From Phoronis australis (Eukaryota > Phoronida > Phoronidae), in assembly GCA_002633005.1 (NCBI GenBank), contig NMRA01000083.1:587161-651160 (forward strand): a stretch of 64,000 bases of DNA. The letters run 5' to 3'. Positions 53,301-56,885 of this stretch are shown here, in pieces; positions within the stretch are counted from its first letter, which is position 1; every line of letters starts with the position of its first letter. A program made the position numbers and the translations under genes. The notes under the pieces were generated by a model that was not told the origin of the DNA, made no database searches, and saw only the letters and a program-made list of their open reading frames with translations.

Positions 53301-56300
53301 TTGCGGAATGTTATGTATATTTTGTGGAATAATAATAATAATTTATTTTTAAAAATCAATGTGACAGTTGCAGAAGAGTTCCACATGTGGAATGGCTCCA
53401 CAAACAGAAAAGTTTTGCTCAGCCCTAAATTTTTTAAATTTTCTGCCGGTCCAATAAACATGAAATACATTCCATTCTCAATAACACTTGACAGTATAAT
53501 GTGTCCTCTCACAGTAATTAATCAATGTGACAGTTGCAGAACCGTTCCGCATGCGGAACGGTTCTGCAAACAGAATAAATTTTGGAGCACTCAAATTTTT
53601 TAATTCTCATCGTGCCCAATAAAGTTAAAATGCATGATTACTTTTGTCTTGTTCTGTATCATCAGTCATGTTATGCCTGGCTTACAGGTTTATTGCAGCT
53701 GTTCTTGTTCTAATGGCATCTCACAAGGAAAATACGACAATATTTCGCATTCAATTTGACCTTTTTATATAGGGTGTCAGTTACCTAGAAACTAATCAAT
53801 AGAATAACATTGTTATTTGTCATTTAATCCATGATGCACAACCCTACTGTGTTCATTTTCATATATGGTATTACCTCTGTAATTCCTCATTTTTAATTTT
53901 GTGTCCTTCATTTTAACATTAGATCTTACAGTAAATGTAGTCTTCCCATCATAGATGATCTGTAGTTATTGCAACAGAAGCCTTCAATGACCAGTTTTTC
54001 CAGTGTTGCTAACAGTTGACAGTTGAAAGTCTGCAGACTTGATCGAGATTTTGAAATTATGTCTTTGTGATCGATTACGTGGGTAATTATGGTCCCTTGA
54101 TTTTCCAAAACTGGGTCATCTTGTTGCGTTGTTGGTGTAATTGGACATAATTGTACCCTTGTGTTTTGGACATGTTTCCTTCTGACATGGCCGTGTTCAG
54201 GAGACCTTATAGTTTCTTGCAAGAACTTGTAGTACCGTGCAATTTTGCATGAGTGAAAGGCGACTGTTTCGCAAACATGCTCTGGAACCTGCTAGCCTAT
54301 CCTATCAAAATGGCTGAGCCACTGAAGTGAGGTTGGAGTGTTGAAATATGGGATTGAAGTCAGTGTTTCCATTCCATAAGTGAAGATATTTCGCAGCGAG
54401 TGCAGGGTAACATCTCACTGTCTACAGAATTCAACCCACGTCAACTGTAGGCGTGTCCACTTCAGTTGTGGGTGTGTCCACTTCTGTTGTGGGCTTGTCT
54501 TCCTTCTGATTTGGACACGTTCAGTTGGGGGTGTGTCCTAATTGTGCTAGCAGTAATCACATGCCCTGGTTGTAGGATCACGAGCTGTCACAGATGAAGA
54601 ACATGCTCACACATCACGCCAGTCACATTGCCAGGCTGCAGGAGTCACTTAGAGCCAAGGTAGTTCAGCTGCACAGTAGCACCCTACAGCACATTCAACT
54701 GCTTTGCATGCATATAATCTAGATGTTTTAATAATATTTCCAGTCATTTGTATGTATTAAGGTGAGGTTAAGAAGTAATACACTGTATAATTTAATTCTT
54801 TTCTGGGTAGTTTTTGTTTGTTTAAGTGTATTTAATGTTTGTGTTGTCTTAATGCACTTCAATACACAAATATAACAATAATATGTAAAAACTAAAACCT
54901 AATGAAACTATTTTGTTTTGGCAAACCCTTCTTGAAAATTGTAATACCATAATAAGTTTTCAAGCTAGTCTTCTGGAAAACCACTTACTTAAAGTTGTCT
55001 TCTAACTGCCCTTCGTCAAACTAGACAATGTTGTTTTGTGCACTTGAACTTCTAAGAAAAGCTTTTTGTGGAATTTTTGTTACAGAAAAATCTCAACAAT
55101 TTTGGACAAAAGTTAAATCCTAAGTTGCCCAATTTCACTTTTCAAGTACTTTTACCATTGCAGCTATGAATGGCCCTGTGTTTTCAAGATAGTGTGTGGT
55201 TGTAGCTTGTACAGTTTTGAAAATGGCAGTTAAAAGCTTTCAGAAGGAGCCACTTGTTTCTTATGAAAATGTGAGGGATTAAAATTGCCAGTTCCATGGA
55301 TGTCCTGTGTCCTTATAACTTTTTAAGATTTGAATGTAATGATTTTTGGAGAATGATATATTTTGGATCATCTAATTTGGTATAATTTTCAAGCTTAAAA
55401 TACAATTTCCCAACATGAACAATGAATTCCAAGTCGAATTGTTGAATATGTTTCAGGATCTTGCCATTGAAGTGTTATACAAGGAGAAAGAGGGTGTCTT
55501 AGCAAAGTTAAAAGGACAGGAGAACTCAGGTACTGTGTTCTTGTTAATAGAAGTCTTGTGATATTGATAATGATTATTGACTTTAGTCCATTATAATGTC
55601 GTATCCTTCGTGATCTGTCCACAACAAGTTGATACTGGAACAACGCGAGTCTTTGCTAAAGTAAATCAGCTGTACAACCAAAAGGTCATGTAGTACCTTA
55701 TCAACAACTGGCAAATATGAGATTTAAACTCGGTAAAAGTGCAATCTGGAAATAGAAAACCAGTAGAATTTTGATTTTTGAGTCTGCCATTAACTGTTTC
55801 AAGTTAACAAGTTCTTTTTAGTAAAACTGAGCAAAAATGGAAGGAACAGGGATAGCAAGTTAACAGTATTAATAACATTGCCAAATTCTGTTTAATATAA
55901 ATGCTCCTGATGAAATCTCAAAAAATGCTTTAATAGTTTTTTAGATAATCATTTTGTTTTCGTTTTAAGCAACAGTGACTTTAGATTTTTTTCATGAAAA
56001 TCATTAAAGTCCTATTCTTGATAACCCCTCATACAAAAGAGGAACATTTTAAAAACAATTTGCTACAACATATTGGAGAAGAGCCCGTGTATAAAGTATG
56101 GTGTCTGAAAGTTTCATATGAATTTGATTGGCCATTTCTGAGATATAGTGTTCTGAACTTAAGCCAAATTTGGACATTTTTCTATGGTCCTACATAACCT
56201 TGAGACTATTGATGGAATAAAAAATCATGTAGTGTACTATACATTTTAGCAGCTTCCAGTGATGTCCATGAACTTTACCTTGGCTCCATCTTTGTCAAAG

Positions 56301-56885
56301 CTGCACAAGTTATTTATATTCATTTGGTGTTCTATTGTGTACAAAAACTGCATTTCATGGCTACTAAACTTTTGTGATGTCGTCTGGAGAAAGCTGTCTG
56401 TGAACATTTGCGGCCAATACTGTGTGAAAATGTCAAAAATTGTTTTGAAAATTGGCGTTTGCTCGTTAAAGGCTTTGTAGTCTTCTTTTCAAACAACTGA
56501 TAGTATTGTGTTTTATTCATGTGGGTAAATTTTCATTTATCTTAGTTATGAAATGATACTATTTAACTCCACTGATAATAAACACCTAGTAGATTTTTAG
56601 ATACATTTTACTTTATTTTAATCCCTTTTAATTTTTATTGTAGCTTTATCCTACGAAGAGTTGGAAGGCGGGGTTCCCTTGTGGGTCAGTTTGAAAAAGT
56701 CAACGAAAGAATCTGTGTTACAAGCTCTCAAAGACAACATTGTTCAAAATGCCAAACAAAAGGCTTACCTGGATAAACTCCTGGCTGTCGTGATTGAACA
56801 GGCACCCCATCTATTGGAGGCTATTGAAACAGATGAACTAGAACAGGTCATGGACGGGTCAACACAAGATGCTGCTTGGTGCTAA
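7893..56885 (+). CDS. Multidomain SAM-SAM-RA-coiled coil-PDZ protein (spliced, 25 coding exons)
   Basis: Joining 25 exons, with one copy of each duplicated block, gives 3,546 nt and a predicted 1,181-residue protein. Every junction is in phase. An in-frame stop at 7872-7874 precedes the chosen ATG at 7893. Domains by approximate residue: Ser-rich N terminus with KRKR (1-138); SAM1 (141-210, starts VKLWT); linker encoded by exon 4 (215-277); SAM2 (278-345, starts VRLWT); polybasic KKKKK near 400; RA (425-525); second RA-like module (526-610); Ser-rich linker (611-700); coiled coil (705-850); PDZ (867-947, with GLKQGDRILEVDSI); coiled coil (950-1100); C-terminal segment YLDKLLAVVIEQAPHLL (1143-1159) resembling Rab11-FIP Rab-binding domains. 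By family knowledge, SAM domains oligomerise, RA domains bind Ras/Rap GTPases and PDZ domains bind C-terminal tails. The combined role, a cytoplasmic adaptor between small GTPases and membrane traffic, is inference. I cannot match the architecture to a named gene. Exon boundaries are predictions. Confidence 0.8.
8395..12788 (+). other. Intron 1, 4.4 kb
   Basis: The intron is bounded by GTAATT at 8395 and CATTTTAG at 12788. It contains a direct duplication of about 22 bp at 10686-10731 (unit around CTAGCGTTGCAAG) and diffuse AT-rich sequence. I see no credible coding frame or RNA gene in it. Confidence 0.6.
10686..10731. repeat. Two-copy 22-bp tandem repeat in intron 1
   Basis: The unit, including CTAGCGTTGCAAGAAATATT, occurs twice head to tail without a spacer. 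It is simple sequence with no evident function. Confidence 0.7.
12789..12833 (+). CDS. Coding exon 2 (45 nt): middle of SAM1
   Basis: Acceptor CATTTTAG and donor G|GTGGGT. It encodes LDGEDLVDFSEQGI, the SAM helix 3-4 segment (D split with exon 1). The donor at 12834 is chosen over 12838 because only it keeps the frame of exon 3. Confidence 0.75.
12834..14722 (+). other. Intron 2 with AT-rich minisatellite
   Basis: No coding frame is seen. The intron contains the short tandem repeat at 13861-13983 and a G homopolymer near 14432-14442. Confidence 0.55.
13861..13983. repeat. Degenerate ~20-22 bp minisatellite, about six units
   Basis: Six successive units follow the pattern AAGCTTGAATAATATTGTCC with varied spacing and base changes (AGCTTGAACAATATTGGCC, GCTTGAATAATATTACCC and so on). 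HindIII-like AAGCTT cores recur in phase. Confidence 0.75.
14723..14817 (+). CDS. Coding exon 3: end of SAM1
   Basis: Acceptor TTTTTTTTCCAG, donor CAT|GTAAGA. It encodes NLDIKNIALHNKFEKGLQKL and RSHNLMKEISH, which matches the C-terminal SAM helix. It ends on a complete codon. Confidence 0.8.
15346..15534 (+). CDS. Coding exon 4, copy A: linker between SAM domains
   Basis: Acceptor CTTTTTCAG, donor CAG|GTGAGA; 63 codons, phase 0-0. It encodes a low-complexity hydrophilic linker (…DIDVNNQAGSKF…RSTPDYTRVQ) with no domain. The copy at 17402-17587 has 62 codons and about nine amino acid differences, so this linker is much more variable than the domain exons. Confidence 0.75.
15543..15650. repeat. 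27-bp VNTR, four units, just inside intron 4
   Basis: Four units of 27 bp (15543, 15570, 15597, 15624; core TGTGTAGTAGTCACCAATCT) start 8 nt after the donor of exon 4. The other copy of this region has only two units (17596-17649), as expected for a length polymorphism. Confidence 0.85.
16632..17165. mobile_element. Haplotype-specific insertion at contig end with THAP fragment
   Basis: This tail has no counterpart in the other copy, which continues with different sequence at 18621. It carries a start of the form AAAAGGGGACTGTAGTCA and the THAP-like frame at 16948-17067. It is probably the 5' part of a P-element/THAP-type transposon, cut by the contig break at 17166. Confidence 0.5.
16948..17067 (+). 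pseudogene. THAP-type zinc finger fragment (transposase remnant)
   Basis: The 39-codon frame from ATG 16948 to TAG begins MPFCMAPGCSNSSKK, matching the start of THAP domains (initial C-x4-C plus GCSN). It then stops within about 40 residues, before the second Cys/His pair and the conserved P. THAP domains occur in P-element transposases and in host regulators. The position in a haplotype-specific insertion favours a transposon origin. It could also be a first exon whose remainder lies beyond the contig break. Confidence 0.5.
17166..17166. other. Contig join (single N)
   Basis: An ambiguous base separates duplicated block 1 copies A and B. See the haplotype-overlap finding. Confidence 0.85.
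17402..17587 (+). CDS. Coding exon 4, copy B (allelic alternative)
   Basis: It has the same splice signals and phase as copy A but 62 codons. Differences include KSPK for KSSK, FLLRPKN for FRLRPQD, GGHRG for RGCRC and a one-codon deletion (AQENTTMSG). Use either copy A or copy B in the transcript. Both keep frame, so including both would not be detected by a frame check. Confidence 0.7.
17596..17649. repeat. 27-bp VNTR, two units (allele of 15543-15650)
   Basis: This is the same unit as in copy A, with two repeats instead of four, at the same distance from the exon 4 donor. Confidence 0.8.
20229..20307 (+). CDS. Coding exon 5, copy A: start of SAM2
   Basis: Acceptor CTTTTCAG, donor AAAG|GTGAGT. 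It encodes VRLWTNAMVLEWLDSVGLDK followed by FKHMFK, the first SAM2 helices. The opening V-K/R-LWT is shared with SAM1, which suggests internal duplication of the domain. Confidence 0.85.
20647..20697 (+). CDS. Coding exon 6, copy A: middle of SAM2
   Basis: Acceptor TGTTTCAG, donor CTTG|GTGAGT, 51 nt. It encodes KNITGEQLVNIDIKLL, the SAM 'G-x-x-L' segment. Split codons at both ends give A and D. Confidence 0.85.
21090..21170. repeat. AAGCGCCC-type interspersed repeat fragment
   Basis: Two nearby AAGCGCCC cores ('aataagcgcccatgccg', 'ataagcgccccccacggg') stand out as GC-rich in an AT-rich intron. They recur in the allelic copy (about 25,470-25,540). This looks like part of an interspersed element, but no ends could be defined. 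Confidence 0.35.
21917..22172 (+). CDS. Coding exon 7, copy A: end of SAM2, Ser/Pro linker, polybasic tract
   Basis: Acceptor GATTGCAG. It encodes DMHICTTSDREEILASIYHL (last SAM2 helices), then STPPLSPSPRTPP and GKKKKKG. The donor is read as GG|GCAAGT, a GC-AG intron. That choice alone joins exon 8 in frame; the GT four bases later (CAA|GTAGAT) leads to an immediate stop. Without splicing the frame runs on for VDYFGN and stops at 22195-22197. Confidence 0.75.
22240..22240. other. Contig join (single N)
   Basis: The left copy of block 2 ends here. The next 80 bases match nothing nearby, then the right copy begins. Confidence 0.85.
22898..23797. mobile_element. 900-bp insertion absent from the other haplotype copy
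   Basis: The other copy reads straight through at CACAAAGCCAGT|TTACTGATG (near 19431). Here 900 bases separate those flanks, with AGT repeated at both edges (22895-22897 and 23795-23797), either a 3-bp target duplication or microhomology. I see no terminal inverted repeats and no ORF with recognisable content. It may be an insertion here or a deletion in the other copy. Confidence 0.65.
24594..24672 (+). CDS. Coding exon 5, copy B (allelic alternative)
   Basis: It has the same length and splice sites as 20229-20307. One amino acid differs (FKHLFK for FKHMFK). Use only one set of exons 5-7: joining A then B would break the frame, because exon 7 leaves two bases and exon 5 starts in phase 0. 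Confidence 0.8.
25023..25073 (+). CDS. Coding exon 6, copy B (allelic alternative)
   Basis: It is identical to copy A in length and phase. One amino acid differs (AQNITGE for AKNITGE). Confidence 0.8.
26289..26544 (+). CDS. Coding exon 7, copy B (allelic alternative)
   Basis: The protein is identical to copy A, with the same GG|GCAAGT donor. This copy is contiguous with exon 8. The read-through frame stops at 26567-26569, 75 nt before an AATAAA at 26645. Confidence 0.8.
26645..26650 (+). terminator. Candidate intronic poly(A) signal after exon 7
   Basis: AATAAA lies downstream of the read-through stop of exon 7. Together with the weak-type GC donor, this could give a short transcript ending after SAM2 and the KKKKKGQVDYFGN tail. 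The hexamer is common in AT-rich DNA, so this is only a candidate. Confidence 0.35.
27116..27216 (+). CDS. Coding exon 8: start of RA domain
   Basis: Acceptor ATTTACAG, donor CAAG|GTAGGT. The frame set by the GC donor of exon 7 gives LHKLKEKMAPKIFGTRSKDN then GDCVHIWNNLASQ. The second part fits the first RA strand. The other two frames either stop at once or give no domain continuity. Confidence 0.7.
27217..28634 (+). repeat. Intron 8: degenerate 145-bp-monomer repeat copies
   Basis: About 27,290-28,450 holds worn copies of the repeat family seen at 36,500-37,030 and 45,250-45,550. Recurring blocks are 'ttcatgaaatttgg' (27382, 27795, 28146 region), 'tttagttttt' and 'cccctagt'-like pieces. 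No coding exon is recognised. Confidence 0.5.
28635..28778 (+). CDS. Coding exon 9: RA domain core
   Basis: Acceptor GTTTCAG, donor GACA|GTAAGT. It encodes TTPVKASESTTCAEVINTLL, then DQHEITDDFNLYYMVESAVD. The T-T-x-E-V-I-x-x-L-L motif followed by YYMVE is typical of Ras-association ubiquitin-like folds. Confidence 0.85.
29432..29544 (+). CDS. Coding exon 10, copy A: end of RA domain
   Basis: Acceptor CTTTCCAG, donor AAG|GTATGA. It encodes FDRELGKFECPLFVQQQWSS then PPSHRLELHKRRGIQIK. The 'R-x-L-x-x-x-E-x-P-L … W … L-E-L' pattern is the RA C-terminal half. Confidence 0.85.
29567..29910 (+). mobile_element. TTAA-flanked non-autonomous DNA transposon
   Basis: TTAA occurs on both sides (29563-29566 and 29911-29914). 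The ends are inverted repeats of the form GGTYATGTRGGNCC (left GGTTATGTAGGACC; right GGGCCCACATGACC read back). TTAA targets and short TIRs are typical of piggyBac and Kolobok elements. At 344 bp with no ORF it is non-autonomous. Related copies: 31330-32187 (allelic), about 42,810, 44,590 and 57,890 on the same strand, and about 4,740 and 55,740 on the other. Confidence 0.65.
30420..30582 (+). CDS. Coding exon 11, copy A: second RA-like module
   Basis: Acceptor CATCCAG, donor GGCG|GTACGT. It encodes VVYHISGMRQRGKSFSLSDR, STSEDALKTALRKIRLRHVD and ATLFCLMQINKENG. The strand-helix-strand pattern (T-S-E-D-A-L-x-x-A-L, then F-C-L-M) looks like another ubiquitin-like RA module. It is weaker than the first and tentative. 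Confidence 0.8.
30844..30844. other. Contig join (single N)
   Basis: The left copy of block 3 ends here. About 105 unmatched bases follow before the right copy starts. Confidence 0.85.
31195..31307 (+). CDS. Coding exon 10, copy B (allelic alternative)
   Basis: It has the same length, splice sites and protein as 29432-29544; base changes are synonymous (CAA/CAG, TCT/TCA). Exons 10-11 A and B would join in frame, so a gene predictor could wrongly include both. Confidence 0.8.
31330..32187 (+). mobile_element. Allelic copy of the TTAA element, interrupted by a nested element
   Basis: It corresponds to 29567-29910, with the left TTAA changed to TTGA and the right TTAA kept at 32188-32191. It is split by the 507-bp element at 31626-32132. 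Confidence 0.65.
31626..32132. mobile_element. 507-bp TIR transposon, recent nested insertion
   Basis: The ends are perfect 13-bp inverted repeats CAGGGCTTGGAAT / ATTCCAAGCCCTG. TTGTGT flanks both sides (31620-31625 and 32133-32138). The empty site is visible in the allelic copy (near 29863), where TTGTGT occurs once. The interior is rich in CCGCGG/GCGGAAA blocks and holds a 29-codon frame from ATG 31873 (MASRVTVNRGDKDYGSAAKN…), possibly the start of a parent transposase or a captured exon. The 6-bp duplication does not fit hAT (8 bp), so I leave the superfamily open. Confidence 0.8.
32601..32763 (+). CDS. Coding exon 11, copy B (allelic alternative)
   Basis: It has the same length, phase and protein as 30420-30582 (one synonymous CTC/CTA change and one CAT/CAC change). 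It is contiguous with exon 12. Confidence 0.8.
33532..33655 (+). CDS. Coding exon 12: end of RA-like module
   Basis: Acceptor CTTTACAG, donor ACAAG|GTAACA. It encodes ITHIEEEDIIVSLPSDCFVL then CDQVNRESLCEDRQVTESVT. It is acidic, then hydrophobic, consistent with the last strands of the preceding module. Confidence 0.8.
33656..34265 (+). other. Intron 12
   Basis: About 610 bp. A frame on the - strand (33783-33989) has no recognisable domain. Nothing else is seen. Confidence 0.5.
34266..34326 (+). CDS. Coding exon 13: Ser-rich linker
   Basis: Acceptor TTTTTGCAG, donor ATT|GTAAGT, 61 nt. It encodes VVRRNSSLVSHGSTLSGNSI after a split Ser. RRNSS is a plausible basophilic kinase or 14-3-3-type site (inference). 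Confidence 0.75.
36507..37030 (+). repeat. CCGT-headed repeat made of ~145-bp degenerate monomers
   Basis: It starts with a short hairpin (GCGCCCACATA / TATGTGGACGC), then a (CCGT)n-like tract at 36557-36620, then about three diverged monomers. Each has a block near TTCATGAAATTTGG, a GGATGGATYCGACTA block and CCCCCTAGTGGCAATTTTAG or a variant. It is truncated by the contig break at 37031. Relatives are at about 27,290-28,450, 41,130-42,700 and 45,251-45,550. Confidence 0.65.
37031..37031. other. Contig join (single N) inside a repeat
   Basis: Unlike the other three joins, no duplicated flank is visible. The break falls within a repeat monomer. Confidence 0.75.
37285..37359 (+). CDS. Coding exon 14: Ser/Gly linker
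   Basis: Acceptor CATTGTAG, donor CAG|GTAGGC, 25 codons. It encodes GSANSLASSSSGGLSPRLHS and TAEGQ, probably disordered. Confidence 0.75.
38033..38137 (+). CDS. Coding exon 15: linker
   Basis: Acceptor CACTTTTCAG, donor ATG|GTAAGT, 35 codons. It encodes VVDSNEQSAHSSHTTDVLED and GCLPCSSGIPQQDQM. It continues the Ser-rich linker before the coiled coil. Confidence 0.75.
40646..40824. repeat. 60-bp tandem repeat, three units
   Basis: Units start at 40646, 40706 and 40766 with very few differences; each contains GAAGTCACGCTCATGGAATG and GGCACAATAT. Because 60 is divisible by 3, the array leaves repetitive open frames on both strands that look coding but are not. Confidence 0.85.
41130..42310 (+). 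repeat. Diverged 145-bp-monomer repeat copies
   Basis: Repeated blocks ('cccctagtggcaattt', 'tttttcat…aatttg', 'accaaaccgct') show several worn monomers of the family at 36507-37030. They continue after the hAT-like insertion to about 42,690. They are non-coding. Confidence 0.5.
42311..42619. mobile_element. hAT-like MITE with CAGTGGCGGAT end
   Basis: The left end is CAGTGGCGGATTTAGGGGGG. The right end (about 42602-42619), CCTGGATCTGCCCCTAG, is its imperfect inverse. It lies inside a CCCCCTAGTGGC-type repeat block, whose sequence resumes after it. It contains a T run of about 21 bases near 42,465. CAGTGGCGGAT termini are common in animal hAT non-autonomous elements. Target duplication is unclear because both flanks are C-rich. 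Confidence 0.55.
42707..42799 (+). CDS. Coding exon 16: start of coiled coil
   Basis: Acceptor CTATTATAG, donor CAG|GTAACA, 31 codons. It encodes RKSKGDQTPEDNKNILKLQT then DYQELVIKTRQ, helical and heptad-like. Confidence 0.75.
42810..43300 (+). mobile_element. TTAA-family repeat, diverged copy
   Basis: It shares with 29567-29910 the order 'tttcaccaacttcgaaacgtcat', 'ttcagaaatagctgat' and 'gcatgagaggctatta' blocks. It starts just after the exon 16 donor. The ends are worn and boundaries approximate. Confidence 0.45.
43457..43574 (+). CDS. Coding exon 17: coiled coil
   Basis: Two in-frame acceptors are possible: CACTAG at 43456 (used here) or TGCCAG at 43471, which drops five codons (LCECQ). 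Donor CAAG|GTATGT. It encodes HKLNETERLVQETELKYRCK then LDGLKKQLALPWHQ, a charged heptad-rich helix. Confidence 0.75.
44590..45110 (+). mobile_element. TTAA-family repeat, diverged copy
   Basis: It has the same block order as 29567-29910 ('aaggttaggtag', 'tttgtgcactattctccaa', 'cttgtcaatgaaggtcct'), and the final CCTTTAAT resembles the CC|TTAA edge. It includes an inner segment ('aaattctactagctttctac') missing from the short copy and shared with the 4,740 copy, so it may be closer to full length. Confidence 0.5.
45251..45550 (+). repeat. CCGT-headed repeat, short copy
   Basis: The same hairpin start (GCGCCCACATATTTATAAGT), CCGTCC tract and first monomer as at 36507, in the same orientation, with high similarity; the second monomer is truncated. 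Confidence 0.65.
45896..45923. repeat. Small inverted repeat
   Basis: TAGACAGGTT and AACCTGTCTA (45896-45905 and 45914-45923) are perfect 10-bp inverted arms around an 8-nt AT spacer. Function is unknown. Confidence 0.5.
46151..46436. mobile_element. TIR-family repeat (relative of 6187-6483)
   Basis: It shares 'gcggaagtaatta', 'tctaattttgtgcc', 'gtgtgtgtggacgct' and 'gcaagctgttctagggcaa' blocks with the 6.2-kb and 48.6-kb copies, in the same order. The ends are worn. Confidence 0.5.
46955..47120. repeat. ~35-40 bp minisatellite, five degenerate units
   Basis: Repeats of an ACTCAGC-CATNATGACAGG-AATTCC-type unit; GGAATTCC and YACACTCARC recur at regular spacing. An incomplete further unit may begin near 46,910. 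Confidence 0.6.
47332..47440 (+). CDS. Coding exon 18: coiled coil
   Basis: Acceptor TTATCGTAG, donor GACAT|GTAAGT. It encodes SWEVFNLQVDVENVTCEVEA then KARLIEELRKDLQSD. Confidence 0.8.
47921..48044 (+). CDS. Coding exon 19: coiled coil
   Basis: Acceptor CATTGTAG, donor CAG|GTAAGC, 124 nt. It encodes SDLGVAERQHRLSVHQTSLV then RIKQKLCSLQEELDMALHKQ Q, with heptad Leu/Ile spacing. Confidence 0.8.
48045..49752 (+). other. Intron 19
   Basis: It contains the third TIR-family copy (48575-48785). Nothing else is recognised. Confidence 0.5.
48575..48785. mobile_element. TIR-family repeat, partial copy
   Basis: It shares 'ggcggaagtaattatcggctgtggttacgtacag'-type blocks (given in part only), 'ttttgtgcgcc' and a GTGTGGACGTGAC end with 6187-6483 and 46151-46436. 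Confidence 0.5.
49753..49916 (+). CDS. Coding exon 20: first half of PDZ domain
   Basis: Acceptor TTACTTCAG, donor GATAG|GTAAAA. It encodes SSPTNLSSLVDAGCSKSLCM, LVLPSSDEITVSPGCHGETV and IDSFPSGCGLKQGD. The run V-I-D-S-F-P-S-G-C-G-L-K-Q-G-D matches the PDZ 'V-x-P-x-S-x-A-x-x-x-G-L-x-x-G-D' core. The carboxylate-binding loop is divergent, with no clear GLGF. Confidence 0.85.
49917..51134 (+). other. Intron 20
   Basis: About 1.2 kb of AT-rich sequence. I see nothing that can be named. Confidence 0.5.
51135..51438 (+). CDS. Coding exon 21: second half of PDZ, then coiled coil
   Basis: Acceptor ATTTGCAG, donor AAG|GTATTA, the longest internal exon (304 nt). It encodes ILEVDSINVMLLTTDKIETL then LNNDKPIRVLVLRD, completing the PDZ (GDRILEVDSI spans the junction with exon 20). 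A clear coiled coil follows (LKAELSLAHQQLEFAQKDIT and onward). Confidence 0.85.
51714..51845 (+). CDS. Coding exon 22: coiled coil and linker
   Basis: Acceptor TTCCTGCCAG. It encodes LKQWDDRWRDLRSTLLDMKS then SDIDALPLTLSPKSCSQPQK TRVK. Donor AAG|GTAGAA is used here. A second donor, ACG|GTATTC at 51906, would add 20 in-frame codons (VEHQSNESVLSSLMALHSVT). Both keep phase 0, so either or both may be used. Confidence 0.7.
52668..52797. repeat. 26-bp tandem repeat, five units: multiplied transposon end
   Basis: Units start at 52670, 52696, 52722, 52748 and 52774. Each begins CAGTGCATGACAAAAGTAAT and is preceded by TA. The unit equals the terminal inverted repeat of the element at 52670-53656, so the transposon's left end has been multiplied. 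Confidence 0.85.
52670..53656. mobile_element. Tc1/mariner-like non-autonomous element
   Basis: The left terminus CAGTGCATGACAAAAGTAAT pairs with the right terminus (53637-53656; ATTACTTTTGTCTTGTTCTG) with a few mismatches. TA flanks both ends (52668-52669, 53657-53658), as expected of Tc1/mariner. There is no transposase frame. The interior (53176-53330) is a set of GCGGAATATTACGCAGATTT-like repeats, followed by two diverged ~165-bp units (53357-53522, 53523-53640), each with a CCGCATGCGG- or CCACATGTGG-centred palindrome. Confidence 0.65.
53534..53569. repeat. 36-nt perfect palindrome
   Basis: The arms TTGCAGAACCGTTCCGCA and TGCGGAACGGTTCTGCAA are perfect inverse complements without spacer, inside the Tc1/mariner-like element. 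A decayed relative is at about 53,370-53,402. Confidence 0.8.
54436..54540. repeat. ~21-bp GTGTCC minisatellite
   Basis: Several units of AGTTGTGGGTGTGTCCACTTC-type sequence (shown as AGTTGTGGGTGTGTCCACTT) end about 35 nt before the acceptor of exon 23. Confidence 0.65.
54576..54659 (+). CDS. Coding exon 23: coiled coil
   Basis: Acceptor TGGTTGTAG, donor AAG|GTAGTT, 28 codons. It encodes DHELSQMKNMLTHHASHIAR then LQESLRAK. Confidence 0.8.
54660..55456 (+). other. Intron 23
   Basis: About 800 bp, AT-rich. No feature is recognised. Confidence 0.5.
55457..55529 (+). CDS. Coding exon 24: coiled coil
   Basis: Acceptor TATGTTTCAG, donor TCAG|GTACTG, 73 nt. It encodes DLAIEVLYKEKEGVLAKLKG then QENS. 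Confidence 0.8.
55740..56206 (-). mobile_element. TTAA-family repeat, reverse copy in intron 24
   Basis: Read in reverse it gives the left end GGTTATGTAGGACCATAG (56189-56206), nearly identical to the 29567 copy. The outer flank is TCAA instead of TTAA. Confidence 0.55.
56644..56885 (+). CDS. Coding exon 25: C terminus, Rab11-FIP-RBD-like segment, stop
   Basis: Acceptor TTATTGTAG, stop TAA 56883-56885. It encodes ALSYEELEGGVPLWVSLKKS…, then AKQKAYLDKLLAVVIEQAPH LLEAIE. The pattern Y-h-D-x-L-L-x-x-V/I-h-E-x-x-P-x-h-L is the hallmark of the C-terminal Rab-binding domain of Rab11-FIP proteins, which in FIPs also follows a coiled coil. Resemblance is by eye over about 25 residues, so the functional reading is tentative. 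The protein ends DGSTQDAAWC. Confidence 0.8.

Larger units (their letters stand above)
51846..54575 (+). other. Intron 22, with Tc1/mariner-like element and minisatellite
   Basis: 2.7 kb. It is dominated by the 987-bp element at 52670-53656 and the GTGTCC minisatellite just before exon 23. Elsewhere nothing is recognised. Confidence 0.5.

Noticed and set aside
53117-53603. 131- and 106-codon frames on opposite strands in the Tc1/mariner-like element
   Set aside because: They result from internal short repeats (RNICVIFRK-type periodicity), not a transposase.
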